From NCBI GenBank assembly GCA_016936815.1, contig JAFGXD010000065.1, positions 1-42,802 on the forward strand: a DNA stretch of 42,802 bases, written 5' to 3'. This DNA comes from Bacteroidales bacterium. GTDB lineage: Bacteria; Bacteroidota; Bacteroidia; Bacteroidales; GWF2-38-335. The translations under genes and the position numbers were made by a program. Below are positions 8,701 through 18,237 of this stretch, in pieces (positions within the stretch are counted from its first letter, which is position 1; each line of letters begins with the position of its first letter). The notes below the pieces were generated by a model. The model was not told the origin of the DNA and did not search any database. It worked only from the letters and a program-made list of their open reading frames with translations.

Positions 8701-11700
8701 TTCCGTCCCCATAATTCCAAGTATATGAATTTGCTCCAAATGAGTTATTTGTTATTTCAACAACCAAAGGAGTGCAACCTTCCAATGTATCAACGCTATA
8801 ATTGGCAACTGGAGAAGGATGTATAACCAAATCGTGACTTACAGTGTCTTTGCAACCAAAAAATGTTGTTGTAACCAGTTCCACCGTATATGTTGTGTCG
8901 AAAAGAGAGGTGCTACTATACATGTGCCAGGCATTTGCACCTGCAAGTTCCGAGGTTCCGTCACCATAGATCCATTCGTATGAATATTCTCCCGGAATAG
9001 TTGTAAGCTGCACCAAAGAAGGATTGCATGAGGAATCAGGGGTAACTGTGAAGTCGTAATCCGGATTTGGGAAAACTGTTACAAACTGGTTTATTGAATC
9101 TGCACATCCAAAGGCTGAATAGGCTGTTAATACTACATTGTAATATAAAATAAAAGATGTATCGTTAATAAAGGTATGCTGAGGACTTATTTCTGTTGAA
9201 GTATTTCCATCGCCAAAATTCCATAGATAATTGTCGGCATCCGCAGAAAAATTCTCAAAATCAACTAAAAGAGGACTACAGCCGGGTGTAGAATTGGAGG
9301 AAATGGCAGCAACAGGACTAGGATGTATGGTAATATCAATATGAAGAGTATCCCTGCAGCCTTCGGGCGAAATTGCAACAACTGTTACCGGAAAAACCAT
9401 TTCAAGATTTGTATTATTAATAAAAGTATGATTTGGAGAAGGAACAACTGATGTAACTCCGTCGCCAAAATCCCAAAAATAGGAAGAGGCTCCTGTTGTA
9501 TTGTTGGTGAAAACCACATTTGTGTAATTACATCCATCGGTTGCAGATGGGGAAATATCTATAACAGGAATGGGATTAATATAAATCAATTGTGTGTCGG
9601 CATCGGTACAATTTGCCGTTGAAACTTCAAGAATTAGATTGTAATTTCCTTCGTTTGCGTAAAGGTGAAAAGGATTCTGCTCGTTACTGGTAAAACCATC
9701 GCCAAAATCCCATGTCCACGAAATAATTGTATCATCGCTTATTACCGACATATCGTTAAAACCTAAAAGTTCACCTGCACAATATCCCGAAAGTAGCATT
9801 GCTGCTGTTGGTCTCGGGAAAATTGTAATTGTGTCGAATTTCTGTGCAGAACAACCATTAGCATCTGTTATTGAAAGAGATACTTCGTAATCTCCCGCCA
9901 TTGGGTAGGTTTGATTAATTGGTGTTTGACTAGTACTTGTGTTGCCATTACCAAAAACCCATAACCAAGAAGCTGCCGGTGTTGAATTGTCGGTAAAGGC
10001 AACTAAATCGTCTGCGCAATCGGGAGAATAAAGAAAATCGGCAACAGGAGGAGGCAAAACCGTAACTTGTTGCGTTATTGCATCGGAACAACCAATGTTG
10101 GAATATTCTGTAAGTTGAATGTCATAAATTCCCGGAAAGGTAAATGTGTGCGTAACGTCTTCTGTATAGTACACATTACTGCCAAAATTCCACTGATGGA
10201 AAACAATACTGCCTTCACTAATAGTTGATGTGTTTGTAAAAACTGTTGGTGCATTTAGACAAACAACTGCAGGAAAATCAAAACCTGCAATAGGATTTAC
10301 TCCGAATGAGATTCTCATTGTATCGCTTACAGGAAAACAATCTCCATTATTTGTAGATGTTAATACTAGTGTAACAATTTCATTATCAATATCTCCTGCA
10401 CTCAAATTGTAAACAGCGTTAAGTGCATTGGCATTTGGAACGAAACTTCCTGTTCCATTTGTTGTCGTCCACAAACCCTGAGAAGCCCCGGCTGAAACTG
10501 TTCCGTTAAGTTGTACCGACGTAATGTTGTCGCATATTAGTTGGTCGGGACCGGCATTTACAATCGGCGAAGGAGTTATTGTAAGAATAAGAGTATCTCT
10601 TACGGGTACACAAGCATCGGTTGCAGTGAAAATAATTATTACATCTCCAAGTGCAGCATCATTAATTCCGGGATAATATGTTGTTGTAAAACTTGTTTCA
10701 GATGGAGAGAAACTTCCTGTTCCGTTTGGAGTTGACCATTGTCCTGTTCCGGGAGTTCCAAAAACAACCCCGTTTAGGAGAGTTGCCGAGTTATTTGCAC
10801 AAACTACCTGATCGGGACCTGCGTTTACAGCCGGTATTTCAGTAACAATAACTCTAACAGTATCGGTAACAGGTAAGCAGTTTCCATTACCTGTTGAAGT
10901 AAGCACCAAATCTACCCAACCATTTGAAAGATCTGCCGAGCTTAAATTATAAGTGGAGTGAAGGAAAGTGGAAGATGGAAAAAATGATCCGGAACCTAGT
11001 GTCGACCAAACGCCTGTAACAGTAGGTCCGGAAACCGAACCCGATAAAGAAGCCGTTGTGGTTCCCTCACATACATAAATATCTGTTCCTGCATTTACAA
11101 CCGGCGAAGGTGTAAAAACAATCCTCATTGTGTCGCTAACCGGCAAACAAAGTCCGTTTCCTGTTGAACTTAGTACCAAACTAACCGACCCGTTAGCAAC
11201 ATCGGCAGCACTTGCAGTAAATTGAGCATTTAGATTTCCGGCATCGGGGAAAAACCAACCGCCGCCCAAAGAAGACCAGACTCCTCCTGTAGCAATTGTA
11301 ACAGAACCCGATAAATTAACCGTAGGATTATTGCTACACGCAAACAAATCAGAACCGGCATTAACAGATGGTGCAGGTTGAATTGTTATTATTGCATTGT
11401 CAACAGCAGGAAAACAACCCCCGTTATTTATGCTTGTAAGTGTTAAAGTAACAGAACCGGAAGAAATATCGGAAGGTCCCGGCATGTATTGGTTTATTAT
11501 AGTTGAATCGCTGTTTAGAAAAGAACCATCTCCGGAAGTTGTCCAAATTCCCAGCCCCGAACCTCCTGTTATAGAGCCGTTTATTGCGGTTGAATTATTA
11601 GCGCAAACAGTTTGATTTCCACCTGCATTAGCAATTGGTGGTGGTAAAATTGTTATATGTATCTGATCATTTCCGGCATCGCAAATTCCATTATTGGTTG

Positions 11701-14700
11701 ATATTAATGTAAGAAAAACTTCGCCTGCTGCAATATCTGCGGCAGAAGGATTATAAGTAGCATTAAGGGTAAAACTATTAGGCGTAAATGTTCCGGTTCC
11801 TGAGCTTGTCCATTGTCCCGGCTGAGCCCATAATGAAATTTCACCGTTAAGGGAAACGTTTGGAGCATCCTGACAAACAATTTGATCTGAGCCTGCATTA
11901 ACATAAGGACCATCGAGAATTGTTAAAACAAGAAAATCTGAATTTGGTTCGCAAGCATCGGTGGCTGTTAGTACGAGATTAACCTGACCTGCAGCCGTAT
12001 CGGCATCGGAAGGAACGTAAGTTGCATTAAGGCTTGTTGCATCGGGTAGAAAATAGCCCGTTCCGTCGGGTGTTGACCATATTCCTGTTCCGGCGCCATC
12101 AGTAATGCTCCCTGAAATGGAGGCTGTCATGTTTCCACAGATTGTTTGATCCGGTCCGGCATCAACGCTTGGTATTGTTGTAATAGAAACCTGAACATTA
12201 TCTGAAACCGGCAAACAATTGCCATTATTGGTTGAAGTCAAAATTAACTCAACTCCTCCGTTTGCAAGGTCATCAGGACTCATTATATAAGAGGTTGTTA
12301 GCAATTCGTCATCGGGTAAGAAATATCCTGTTCCCATGCTGGTCCATATTCCCGTACTTGCCCCAACAGAAATTGTTCCTGAAATATCAACCAAAGTATC
12401 TCCGAAGCAGATAAAATAATCTCCATTTCCATTTACATAAGGTCCCGGATTAATGGTAATATTCATATTATCAGAAATTGTCTCACAACCATCGGTAGAA
12501 GTCAGGGTTAGAGTAACAAAGCCTGCTGCTGTATCTGCTTCGCTTGGATAATAAATTGCGTTAAGGTCTGTATTGGAAGGTAAAAACATTCCTGTTCCCG
12601 AGCTTGTCCATATACCGTTTGAAGCTCCGTTTGAAACATTACCGAAAAGATTCACGGCAGCATTATTAGCACAAACAATTTGGTTTGGACCTGCAAAGAC
12701 CATTGGACTAGGCTCCACTGTTACCAAAATATTATCGAATGCCGGATTACAAGTTCCGTTGTTTGTTGAGGTAAGGACAAGGGTAAACGATCCGGCAGCA
12801 TAATCGTCGTTACTGGGATAATAAACAGCGTCTAAATATGTATGATCAGGTGAAAATGAGCCTGTTCCATCAGGTGTTGTCCATATTCCTGTACCCGAAC
12901 CTCCTGTAATTATTCCGTTTAGAGGAACAGGATCGAAATTACAAATAAGCAAATCTGAACCTGCATTTGCAATTGGCACATCAAGAATTGTAACAAGAAT
13001 TTGGTCGCTCACCGGGTTACAATTCCCATTATTTGTTGATGTTAGTGTAATAGTAACCGACCCCGCTGCAATGTCGGCAGCAGAAAAATTATAAGTGGCA
13101 TTAAGATTGGTTGCCGAGGGTGAAAAATTACCTGTTCCAGATGAAGTCCACAAACCTGTAGCTGTTCCTCCACTAATTATTCCACTAAGAGCTACACCCG
13201 GATCTGTTTCACAAACCAATCTGTCGTCGCCTGCATTTACAAAAGGTGCAGGCAGAATTGTTAAAATCATTTGGTCGGAAATATCTGCACAACCATCGGT
13301 GGAAGTAAATGTAAGACTTACAAAGCCATTTGCTGTATCTGCGTTGCTTGGGGTGTAAATAACATTCCAATCTGTTGTTGAGGGCGCAAAATTTCCGGTT
13401 CCTGAACTTGTCCATATTCCCTGAGTGGCATTGAGAATTGTTCCGCTGACATTTACAACACTGTTATTAGCGCAGACCGTCTGGTCGGGACTCACTGTTA
13501 CAATAGGTTCGTCCATAAATGTAACATTAATTACATCAGTAACAGGAGGACATCCTGAATTACCTGTTGTTGTGAGAAATAAGGATAGAAAACCTGATGA
13601 TATTTCAGCAGCAGTTGGAGTGTAAGTGGCATTTAAGGTTGTGGCATTAGGAGAAAAGGTGCCTGTTCCACCAGACCAAATTCCTCCTGTGGCAGTACCT
13701 ATTGATCCGTTTAAATTAACATCGGCATTATTAGAACAAAGTAATTGATCGGCTCCTGCATTGGCCGTTATGGGAGCAAGATGTTGGGTAACAACAACGG
13801 TATCGTAAACCGGAGGGCAATCGGTTTGGTCTGTAACGGCAACAATATAAGTACCTAAACCAACACTAACAGATTGAGTTGTTTCGCCGGTATTCCACAA
13901 ATATTCGTAAGGAGGATTGCCTCCAACAGGTGTAGCCGTTAAAACCGCTGAACTGGCTCCAAAACATACAACTGCACTATCAGGTTCTATATCAACCCAT
14001 TTTTCATCATAAAAATATACTCTTACCGTATCAGAAGTATTAAACATGCTGCATGGCCCCAACATTGCACCGCTTACTTCAAAATCAATAAATGGAGGAA
14101 ATCCGGGTTGGGCAATTACATGAGCTGTATCGCAACCTGCTGCACAATCAAGAAAGTAATTATATTCGCCATAAGCTCCGGGAAATATCGAATTCCATAA
14201 TATTGATGATTCATCTAGGCCTGAAGACCAAATCATTCCAGTACAGCCGTCTGCTACTCCAATATCAGGGCCGGCTTCTACAGTTTCGCTAACGGTAATA
14301 CTGTATGCGCTAATGTCAGCCCCGGGTTTGCAGTAAACTATGCAATGCGGACCGGCTCCCGAAATACACAAAGGCTCTCCGGCAGATACGTAAGGTCCGC
14401 AATCGTATTGATAAAACTGACCGGGTGGAATGGGTGGAGTGGCAATATTAAAGGAAATCTGGTCGGTGGAGGGATGAGTATATACAATAAATCTTAAACA
14501 TCTTAATCCAGCATTATCACAACATACTCCGTCCCGGTTTGTTTCAGGACTTATCCAGGTTGAGTCAGGAGAAGCGGTTAGGTCAACATAAAAAGTAATT
14601 GTATTATCGCAAGTGTCGCATTGAGAAAAAACAGGAGAATTGAAAAAAAGTGAAAGAAGTATTATTAGGGGAATTATTTTGATAGAATTAATTTTCTGGT

Positions 14701-14704
14701 ACAT
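5765..14704 (-). CDS. Giant secreted PKD-repeat protein with type B T9SS sorting domain (SprB-like)
   Basis: A 2979-residue surface protein. Order: signal peptide (1-28), a unique Cys-rich region (about 29-230), one SprB-like repeat (about 236-310, with YEYLWNTGETTQS), 13 tandem modules of about 82 residues that open with a NAGxDQxxC-type line and contain GxWTSSGTG...LNATY...LTSTNNG (about 311-1380), 17 PKD-type modules with a WxFGDG core and usually a cysteine at each end (about 1380-2870), and a final gliding-motility-associated C-terminal domain (about 2880-2979, FPNAFSP, FNRWGELIF, GWDG, DVYVWKATY). This domain sends the protein through the T9SS. Such proteins act as adhesins or gliding motility filaments at the cell surface. 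The PorP/SprF gene follows at once. I cannot tell its ligand. No frameshift interrupts the 8.9-kb frame. Confidence 0.92.
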   Translation of the reverse strand: MYQKINSIKIIPLIILLSLFFNSPVFSQCDTCDNTITFYVDLTASPDSTWISPETNRDGVCCDNAGLRCLRFIVYTHPSTDQISFNIATPPIPPGQFYQYDCGPYVSAGEPLCISGAGPHCIVYCKPGADISAYSITVSETVEAGPDIGVADGCTGMIWSSGLDESSILWNSIFPGAYGEYNYFLDCAAGCDTAHVIAQPGFPPFIDFEVSGAMLGPCSMFNTSDTVRVYFYDEKWVDIEPDSAVVCFGASSAVLTATPVGGNPPYEYLWNTGETTQSVSVGLGTYIVAVTDQTDCPPVYDTVVVTQHLAPITANAGADQLLCSNNADVNLNGSIGTATGGIWSGGTGTFSPNATTLNATYTPTAAEISSGFLSLFLTTTGNSGCPPVTDVINVTFMDEPIVTVSPDQTVCANNSVVNVSGTILNATQGIWTSSGTGNFAPSTTDWNVIYTPSNADTANGFVSLTFTSTDGCADISDQMILTILPAPFVNAGDDRLVCETDPGVALSGIISGGTATGLWTSSGTGNFSPSATNLNATYNFSAADIAAGSVTITLTSTNNGNCNPVSDQILVTILDVPIANAGSDLLICNFDPVPLNGIITGGSGTGIWTTPDGTGSFSPDHTYLDAVYYPSNDDYAAGSFTLVLTSTNNGTCNPAFDNILVTVEPSPMVFAGPNQIVCANNAAVNLFGNVSNGASNGIWTSSGTGMFLPSNTDLNAIYYPSEADTAAGFVTLTLTSTDGCETISDNMNITINPGPYVNGNGDYFICFGDTLVDISGTISVGASTGIWTSMGTGYFLPDDELLTTSYIMSPDDLANGGVELILTSTNNGNCLPVSDNVQVSITTIPSVDAGPDQTICGNMTASISGSITDGAGTGIWSTPDGTGYFLPDATSLNATYVPSDADTAAGQVNLVLTATDACEPNSDFLVLTILDGPYVNAGSDQIVCQDAPNVSLNGEISLWAQPGQWTSSGTGTFTPNSFTLNATYNPSAADIAAGEVFLTLISTNNGICDAGNDQIHITILPPPIANAGGNQTVCANNSTAINGSITGGSGLGIWTTSGDGSFLNSDSTIINQYMPGPSDISSGSVTLTLTSINNGGCFPAVDNAIITIQPAPSVNAGSDLFACSNNPTVNLSGSVTIATGGVWSSLGGGWFFPDAGNLNAQFTASAADVANGSVSLVLSSTGNGLCLPVSDTMRIVFTPSPVVNAGTDIYVCEGTTTASLSGSVSGPTVTGVWSTLGSGSFFPSSTFLHSTYNLSSADLSNGWVDLVLTSTGNGNCLPVTDTVRVIVTEIPAVNAGPDQVVCANNSATLLNGVVFGTPGTGQWSTPNGTGSFSPSETSFTTTYYPGINDAALGDVIIIFTATDACVPVRDTLILTITPSPIVNAGPDQLICDNITSVQLNGTVSAGASQGLWTTTNGTGSFVPNANALNAVYNLSAGDIDNEIVTLVLTSTNNGDCFPVSDTMRISFGVNPIAGFDFPAVVCLNAPTVFTNTSTISEGSIVFHQWNFGSNVYYTEDVTHTFTFPGIYDIQLTEYSNIGCSDAITQQVTVLPPPVADFLYSPDCADDLVAFTDNSTPAASWLWVFGNGNTSTSQTPINQTYPMAGDYEVSLSITDANGCSAQKFDTITIFPRPTAAMLLSGYCAGELLGFNDMSVISDDTIISWTWDFGDGFTSNEQNPFHLYANEGNYNLILEVSTANCTDADTQLIYINPIPVIDISPSATDGCNYTNVVFTNNTTGASSYFWDFGDGVTSVVPSPNHTFINNTNLEMVFPVTVVAISPEGCRDTLHIDITIHPSPVAAISSNSTPGCSPLLVDFENFSADADNYLWNFGDGNTSTEISPQHTFINDTSFILYYNVVLTAYSAFGCADSINQFVTVFPNPDYDFTVTPDSSCNPSLVQLTTIPGEYSYEWIYGDGTSELAGANAWHMYSSTSLFDTTYTVELVTTTFFGCKDTVSHDLVIHPSPVANYSVDTLEGCTPLVVEITNNSFGANSYTWNYGDGTSSTNSSPIFSHTFENPGLSPVSYNCQLIAESDNGCTSVMTKTITVFPASHSGFYVSAEFGCSPLEVHFTNSSMGTDAYNWYFGDGNSSTNTNPVHTFVNNGLDAETVNVLLVSSSIYGCKDTATFPITIYPKPDASFALAASSGCSPFNAVITNNSVGASSYYWDFGDGTNSTSVGPTFNHTYENLTGLLQTVNIQLNVTNNFGCIDQVLQTVNVFPEVMADFSVETEGCSPYTVTFVNQSMGSVSYTWVFGDGNVSTSSGPTHTYVNNSLNDTVFTPYLVTLSTFGCPDTAYMDINVLAQPKPIFEISESSGCSPLTVDITNNSLGVSTYLWDFDDGTSSNTDAAAFSHVFVNTTLNPVTYVMELEVTGASGCVKTVFESITVYPEVYPYVICDTVGCHPLSITFNNFTTGASTYSWNFGDGGTSNDSVPTHTYFNPSAENVMISNATMLATSSFGCVDSVSFNINTYPTPNTVFSINQITGCSPFNAIIENNTQGGEDFYWNYGDGVLDNNSSEIIHHTYENYSGSTSTYNLELLAINQYGCEDHHAQYVTIYPDVSAGFVALNEGCSPLPVNFINMSEGAETYYWHFGDGASSGEVNPSHTYTNYTNTDVTYNMGLVATSEYGCQDTFIYHVTVFATPLASFTATPTFQVYPSTIVDIVNQTTGIWDYYWTFGDGQETSNANPWTHDYDTWGTYQITLFASGENCSDSISHTVIIDAPPPQAAFEPNASGCAPFHVIFENQTLYGTSFYWNFGDGGSSTMEHPSYTYHHPGVYIVSLKVIGYHGEEVLAEDRVITVYDKPLAYFKPIPAVVSIPNEMVTFFNLSENVEHSYWDFGDGTTDTVFQPTHYYVLEGSYDVYLHVTSPDGCVDSVLLNDAVLAQSDCQVIFPNAFSPAGAKMGENKKFRPIYKGITDYRLEIFNRWGELIFVSTNPDYGWDGYYREELCKQDVYVWKATYICANGEKFVKTGDCTLLR

Positions 14705-14968
14705 TTTTTGCGTTTTTCAAGGTCAACAGTTTCTATTTGTAAATACGCCATTTAACCTGTAAAGTTTCCTATTTAACAGTTGAGTTTTTAACATTGTGGA
14801 AGCAAAAACAAGTAATTGCCGGTAAGATTATTAATTGAAAAATTAGTAATGATTCAGCCATTCAAATAGATTATTTTTGTTAAAACAACAAAAGTTTTTC
14901 AATTCAAATAATAAAATCAGAGTATTTTAGTTTAAGTTTTACTAATATTGTAAAGAAATTATTTTTAT

Positions 14969-17290
14969 ATGAAAACCTTACTTTTTTCTCTTATTGGGTT
15001 GTTTTTGTTTATTCAGGTTAATGCACAAATTGCTTTAGGTGAGTGGCGCGATCACCTTCCTTACACCGAGGGTTTGTTTGTTGCCAAGGCCGAAACAAAA
15101 GTCTATTGCGCAAATGCTTCGGGCTTGTCTTATTTAGATTTAGGCGATAATTCAATAAACAGACTTAACAAAGTGCAGGGTTTGTCGGATGTTGGTATTA
15201 GCTCCCTTGCCTATAATTCTAACCTTAAAATTCTTTTTATTGGTTATTCAAATGGAAATATAGATTTAATTGAAAATAACACTATTATTAATATTTCCGA
15301 TATTAAAAGGAAATCTATTATTGGAAGTAAATCTGTTAATAATGTTTTTTTTGAAAGCAATTTGGCTTATTTGTCATGCGGTTTTGGTATTGTGGTTCTC
15401 GATTTAACAAGAAGAGAAATAAGAGATACTTATTACATTGGCGAAAATGGAGTTAAAACAGCAGTTTACGATTTAACTTCCAATGGAACTTTCTTTTTTG
15501 CCGCTACTGAAAAAGGTATCTACAAAGCCGATAAAAACAGCCCCAATCTTGTAGATTTTGCCTATTGGGAAAGATTAGATTACATACCAAACTACAATAA
15601 GGAATTCAACAATATAGCATTTTTTAATAATCAAATATTTTCAACTTACAATAATGGAGAAAATGCAACCGGCGATACTTTATACATTATTAATGAAACC
15701 GGTTGGCAGTATGTTGATACTACCATGGCATCTTCAATTTCAACTATTTCAGAAGGCCCTGATAAATTACTAATTTGTGGAGCAGCTAAGGTTTATATGT
15801 ACAGACCTGAATTAGATAGCTTAGATTATATTTATACTTACGGAGGTTTCAATATTAGTTCTTCTCAGGCCATTTGCGACGAAAATAATTCGGAATTACT
15901 ATGGGTGGCCGATAAAATTTCCGGTCTGGTTAGAAAAGATCTTACACAAGGTTATGGAAACTCTTTTGTTCCAAACGGCCCTTCAAATTTTAATGCTTTT
16001 TCAATTACAGCAGAAAATAACGAGGTATGGGTTTGTGCAGGAGGACGTGATGGCTCCTGGAATAATCTTTTTAGATTAGGAAATGCCTTTGTCTTTTCCG
16101 ATAACAACTGGACAAGTAAAACATGGGGCGATACTCCCTACGGAAGGGTGCGTGATGTAATAAAAGCAGAATTTTTTCCGGGCGACCAATCAAGGGTTTT
16201 TATTGCTACATGGGGATTTGGTCTTATGGAACTAAAAAATAAAGAGCTGGTAAACATTCATAAAGCCGATAATTCAAGTTTACAATCAATTTACGAAGGT
16301 CAGAATTACGTTAGACTTGGAGGACTTTGTTTTGATGCTGAAAACAACTGCTGGGTTACTAATTCGGGCGTTCCAAATCCAATTTCTGTTTTAACCCCTT
16401 CGGGAGATTGGTTTTCGTTTCCTTATGGAAGCCTCTTTAATAATACTGATATTGGAGAAATTTTAGTTACACAAACCGGTAACAAATGGGTTTTACTACC
16501 CAGAGGAAGAGGGCTTTTTGCTTTTAACGAAAATGGAACATTCGAAGATGATGACGACGACAATTACAAAGCCTTTAGTGTGTTAGATGAAACCGGAGCT
16601 ATTATTTCAAACGATATTTACGATATTGCCGAAGATAAAAACGGAACCATTTGGGTTGCCACTAACAAAGGTGCAGTAGCTTATTTTAATCCCGATAATA
16701 TTTTTGAAAACAGTGATTTTTATGCCCAGAAAATAATTCTCGATTTAGATGGTACTGCCCAATATTTGCTTGAAACAGAAATTGTTACATGTATTGCAAT
16801 AGATGGAGCCAATCGCAAATGGTTTGGTACACAAAATTCAGGGGTTTATCTTATGTCGGAAGATTGTACCGACGAAATTTATCGTTTCAATAAAGATAAT
16901 TCGCCTCTTTATTCAAATTCAATTTTAAGCATAGATGTTGAACCTGCCTCCGGAGAGGTTTTTATTGGCACCGATAAGGGAATTATTTCCTTTAGAAGTA
17001 CCGCCACAGAACCTAATAACTTATTTGGCGAGGTTTATGCTTTTCCAAATCCTGTAAAACACGATTATCAGGGCGATATTGTTATTAAAGGTCTGGTTGC
17101 CAATTCGAACGTAAAAATTACAGATATTGCCGGAAATCTTGTTTTCGAAACAAATGCTTTGGGCGGACAAGCTATTTGGAACGGAAAAACTGTAGATGGA
17201 GATAAGGTTAAAACAGGTGTTTATCTGGCTTTCTGCACCAACGAAGACGGTTCGAAAACTCATGTTACAAAAATTCTGGTAATAAACTAA
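14969..17290 (+). CDS. porZ: T9SS surface protein PorZ
   Basis: The 773-residue product has a signal peptide (MKTLLFSLIGLFLFIQVNAQ) and then the PorZ-type opening ALGEWRDHLPYTEG. Repeated propeller strands follow (VYCANASGLSYLD, LFIGYSNGNIDLIE, IWVATNKGAVAYF, VFIGTDKGIISF), consistent with two beta-propeller domains. A C-terminal type A T9SS sorting domain (about 690-773) has YAFPNPVKHDY, KITDIAGNLVFE and GVYLAF. Family knowledge: PorZ is part of the T9SS attachment complex on the cell surface and helps deliver the anionic lipopolysaccharide that anchors cargo. It is followed by recO after 4 bp, an arrangement I recall as common in Bacteroidota. This gene shows that the host has the T9SS needed by the giant protein next door. 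Confidence 0.87.
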   Translation: MKTLLFSLIGLFLFIQVNAQIALGEWRDHLPYTEGLFVAKAETKVYCANASGLSYLDLGDNSINRLNKVQGLSDVGISSLAYNSNLKILFIGYSNGNIDLIENNTIINISDIKRKSIIGSKSVNNVFFESNLAYLSCGFGIVVLDLTRREIRDTYYIGENGVKTAVYDLTSNGTFFFAATEKGIYKADKNSPNLVDFAYWERLDYIPNYNKEFNNIAFFNNQIFSTYNNGENATGDTLYIINETGWQYVDTTMASSISTISEGPDKLLICGAAKVYMYRPELDSLDYIYTYGGFNISSSQAICDENNSELLWVADKISGLVRKDLTQGYGNSFVPNGPSNFNAFSITAENNEVWVCAGGRDGSWNNLFRLGNAFVFSDNNWTSKTWGDTPYGRVRDVIKAEFFPGDQSRVFIATWGFGLMELKNKELVNIHKADNSSLQSIYEGQNYVRLGGLCFDAENNCWVTNSGVPNPISVLTPSGDWFSFPYGSLFNNTDIGEILVTQTGNKWVLLPRGRGLFAFNENGTFEDDDDDNYKAFSVLDETGAIISNDIYDIAEDKNGTIWVATNKGAVAYFNPDNIFENSDFYAQKIILDLDGTAQYLLETEIVTCIAIDGANRKWFGTQNSGVYLMSEDCTDEIYRFNKDNSPLYSNSILSIDVEPASGEVFIGTDKGIISFRSTATEPNNLFGEVYAFPNPVKHDYQGDIVIKGLVANSNVKITDIAGNLVFETNALGGQAIWNGKTVDGDKVKTGVYLAFCTNEDGSKTHVTKILVIN

Positions 17291-17294
17291 AACA

Positions 17295-18008
17295 ATGCTT
17301 CTTAAAACAAGATGTATAGTTCTGCGACAAATTCCCTTTTCAGATAATGCCATTATTGTTCATGTTTATACCAGAGAATCGGGCAGAATGGCTTTTATGG
17401 CAAGAATTAGCAAATCGAAAACAGCCAAACTAAGAAAAAACCTTTTTCAGCCATTTTTTTTACTCGAAATTGAATACAGCAACAAGAATTCCAGAGACTT
17501 GCAACAAATTTCGGAAGCAGTATTAACTCCTCTGCTTCAAACAATTCCAATTAATCCAAACAAAAATGCAACTGCTCTTTTTTTATCGGAAATTCTATAT
17601 TTATGCTTGAAAGAAGAGGAAGGCAACAATCAGCTTTTCGATTTTTTAGAGAATTCCATTAAATATTTCGACTTACTTGAAAGCAATACAAATGATTTTC
17701 ATTTAATTTTTCTCTCTAAGCTGTTGAAATACTTAGGATTTTCGCCATTAATAAAAAATGACGACAATAATTATTTCGACATACAAAACGGAATATTTAC
17801 CGTTTCTAAACCCTTATCGTATGTTTTCTTAAATCCCGATGAAACAAAAGTTTTTATAGATTGCCTTACGCTTTCTTTTTCTGAAATACCCGATTTATCT
17901 AAGCTAAGAAAGCCTGTCCTTGCTAAAATTGTTGACTACTATAAAATACACCTTCTTTCGGGCAAAGAGCCAAAATCTTTGGCGGTTTTACAGGAGGTTT
18001 TTGGTTAA
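17295..18008 (+). CDS. recO: DNA repair protein RecO
   Basis: RecO anneals DNA strands and, with RecR, loads RecA on SSB-coated gaps. The 237 residues match in length. The N-terminal OB-fold signature is clear: LLKTRCIVLRQIPFSDNAII, then VYTRESGRMAFMARISK. An alpha-helical C-terminal domain follows. The CxxC pairs of the zinc finger found in many RecO proteins are absent here, as only isolated cysteines occur. It starts 4 bp after the porZ stop and so is probably translated from the same message. Confidence 0.88.
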   Translation: MLLKTRCIVLRQIPFSDNAIIVHVYTRESGRMAFMARISKSKTAKLRKNLFQPFFLLEIEYSNKNSRDLQQISEAVLTPLLQTIPINPNKNATALFLSEILYLCLKEEEGNNQLFDFLENSIKYFDLLESNTNDFHLIFLSKLLKYLGFSPLIKNDDNNYFDIQNGIFTVSKPLSYVFLNPDETKVFIDCLTLSFSEIPDLSKLRKPVLAKIVDYYKIHLLSGKEPKSLAVLQEVFG

Positions 18009-18208
18009 TCCAACTTTTTTCCTATTCATTATTAATCAGAAAATTGTTTCAAACTCGGCTTCAACATATGGCGATGTTACACAAGAGATTCCCCATAAAA
18101 TCCCGTAATTAAATCGAAAAAATCTAATTTTGAACAAAGCAGTATGAAATTCTAAAAATTTTATGCTAACTTGCTAAACTTTAAAAACATAAGTTTTTAG
18201 CGACAAGG

Positions 18209-18228
18209 AGTTCAGATTATACTGAACT
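18209..18228 (+). promoter_or_regulatory. Perfect 7-bp dyad just upstream of the PAS kinase gene
   Basis: AGTTCAG and CTGAACT flank ATTATA as a perfect dyad that ends 9 bp before the ATG at 18238. Its left arm overlaps AAGGAG (18205-18210). It could be an operator for an auto-regulating protein, or an RNA hairpin close to the start codon. A second small hairpin, AAAAAC/GTTTTT, lies at 18183-18198. No clear TAnnTTTG box was found in this gap. Confidence 0.4.
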
Positions 18229-18237
18229 ATACTGTTT

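Noticed and set aside
10230-13625. Several plus-strand frames of 60-87 codons inside the giant gene
   Set aside because: They are antisense shadows that recur with the repeat period of the minus-strand gene and have no domain or start signal of their own.
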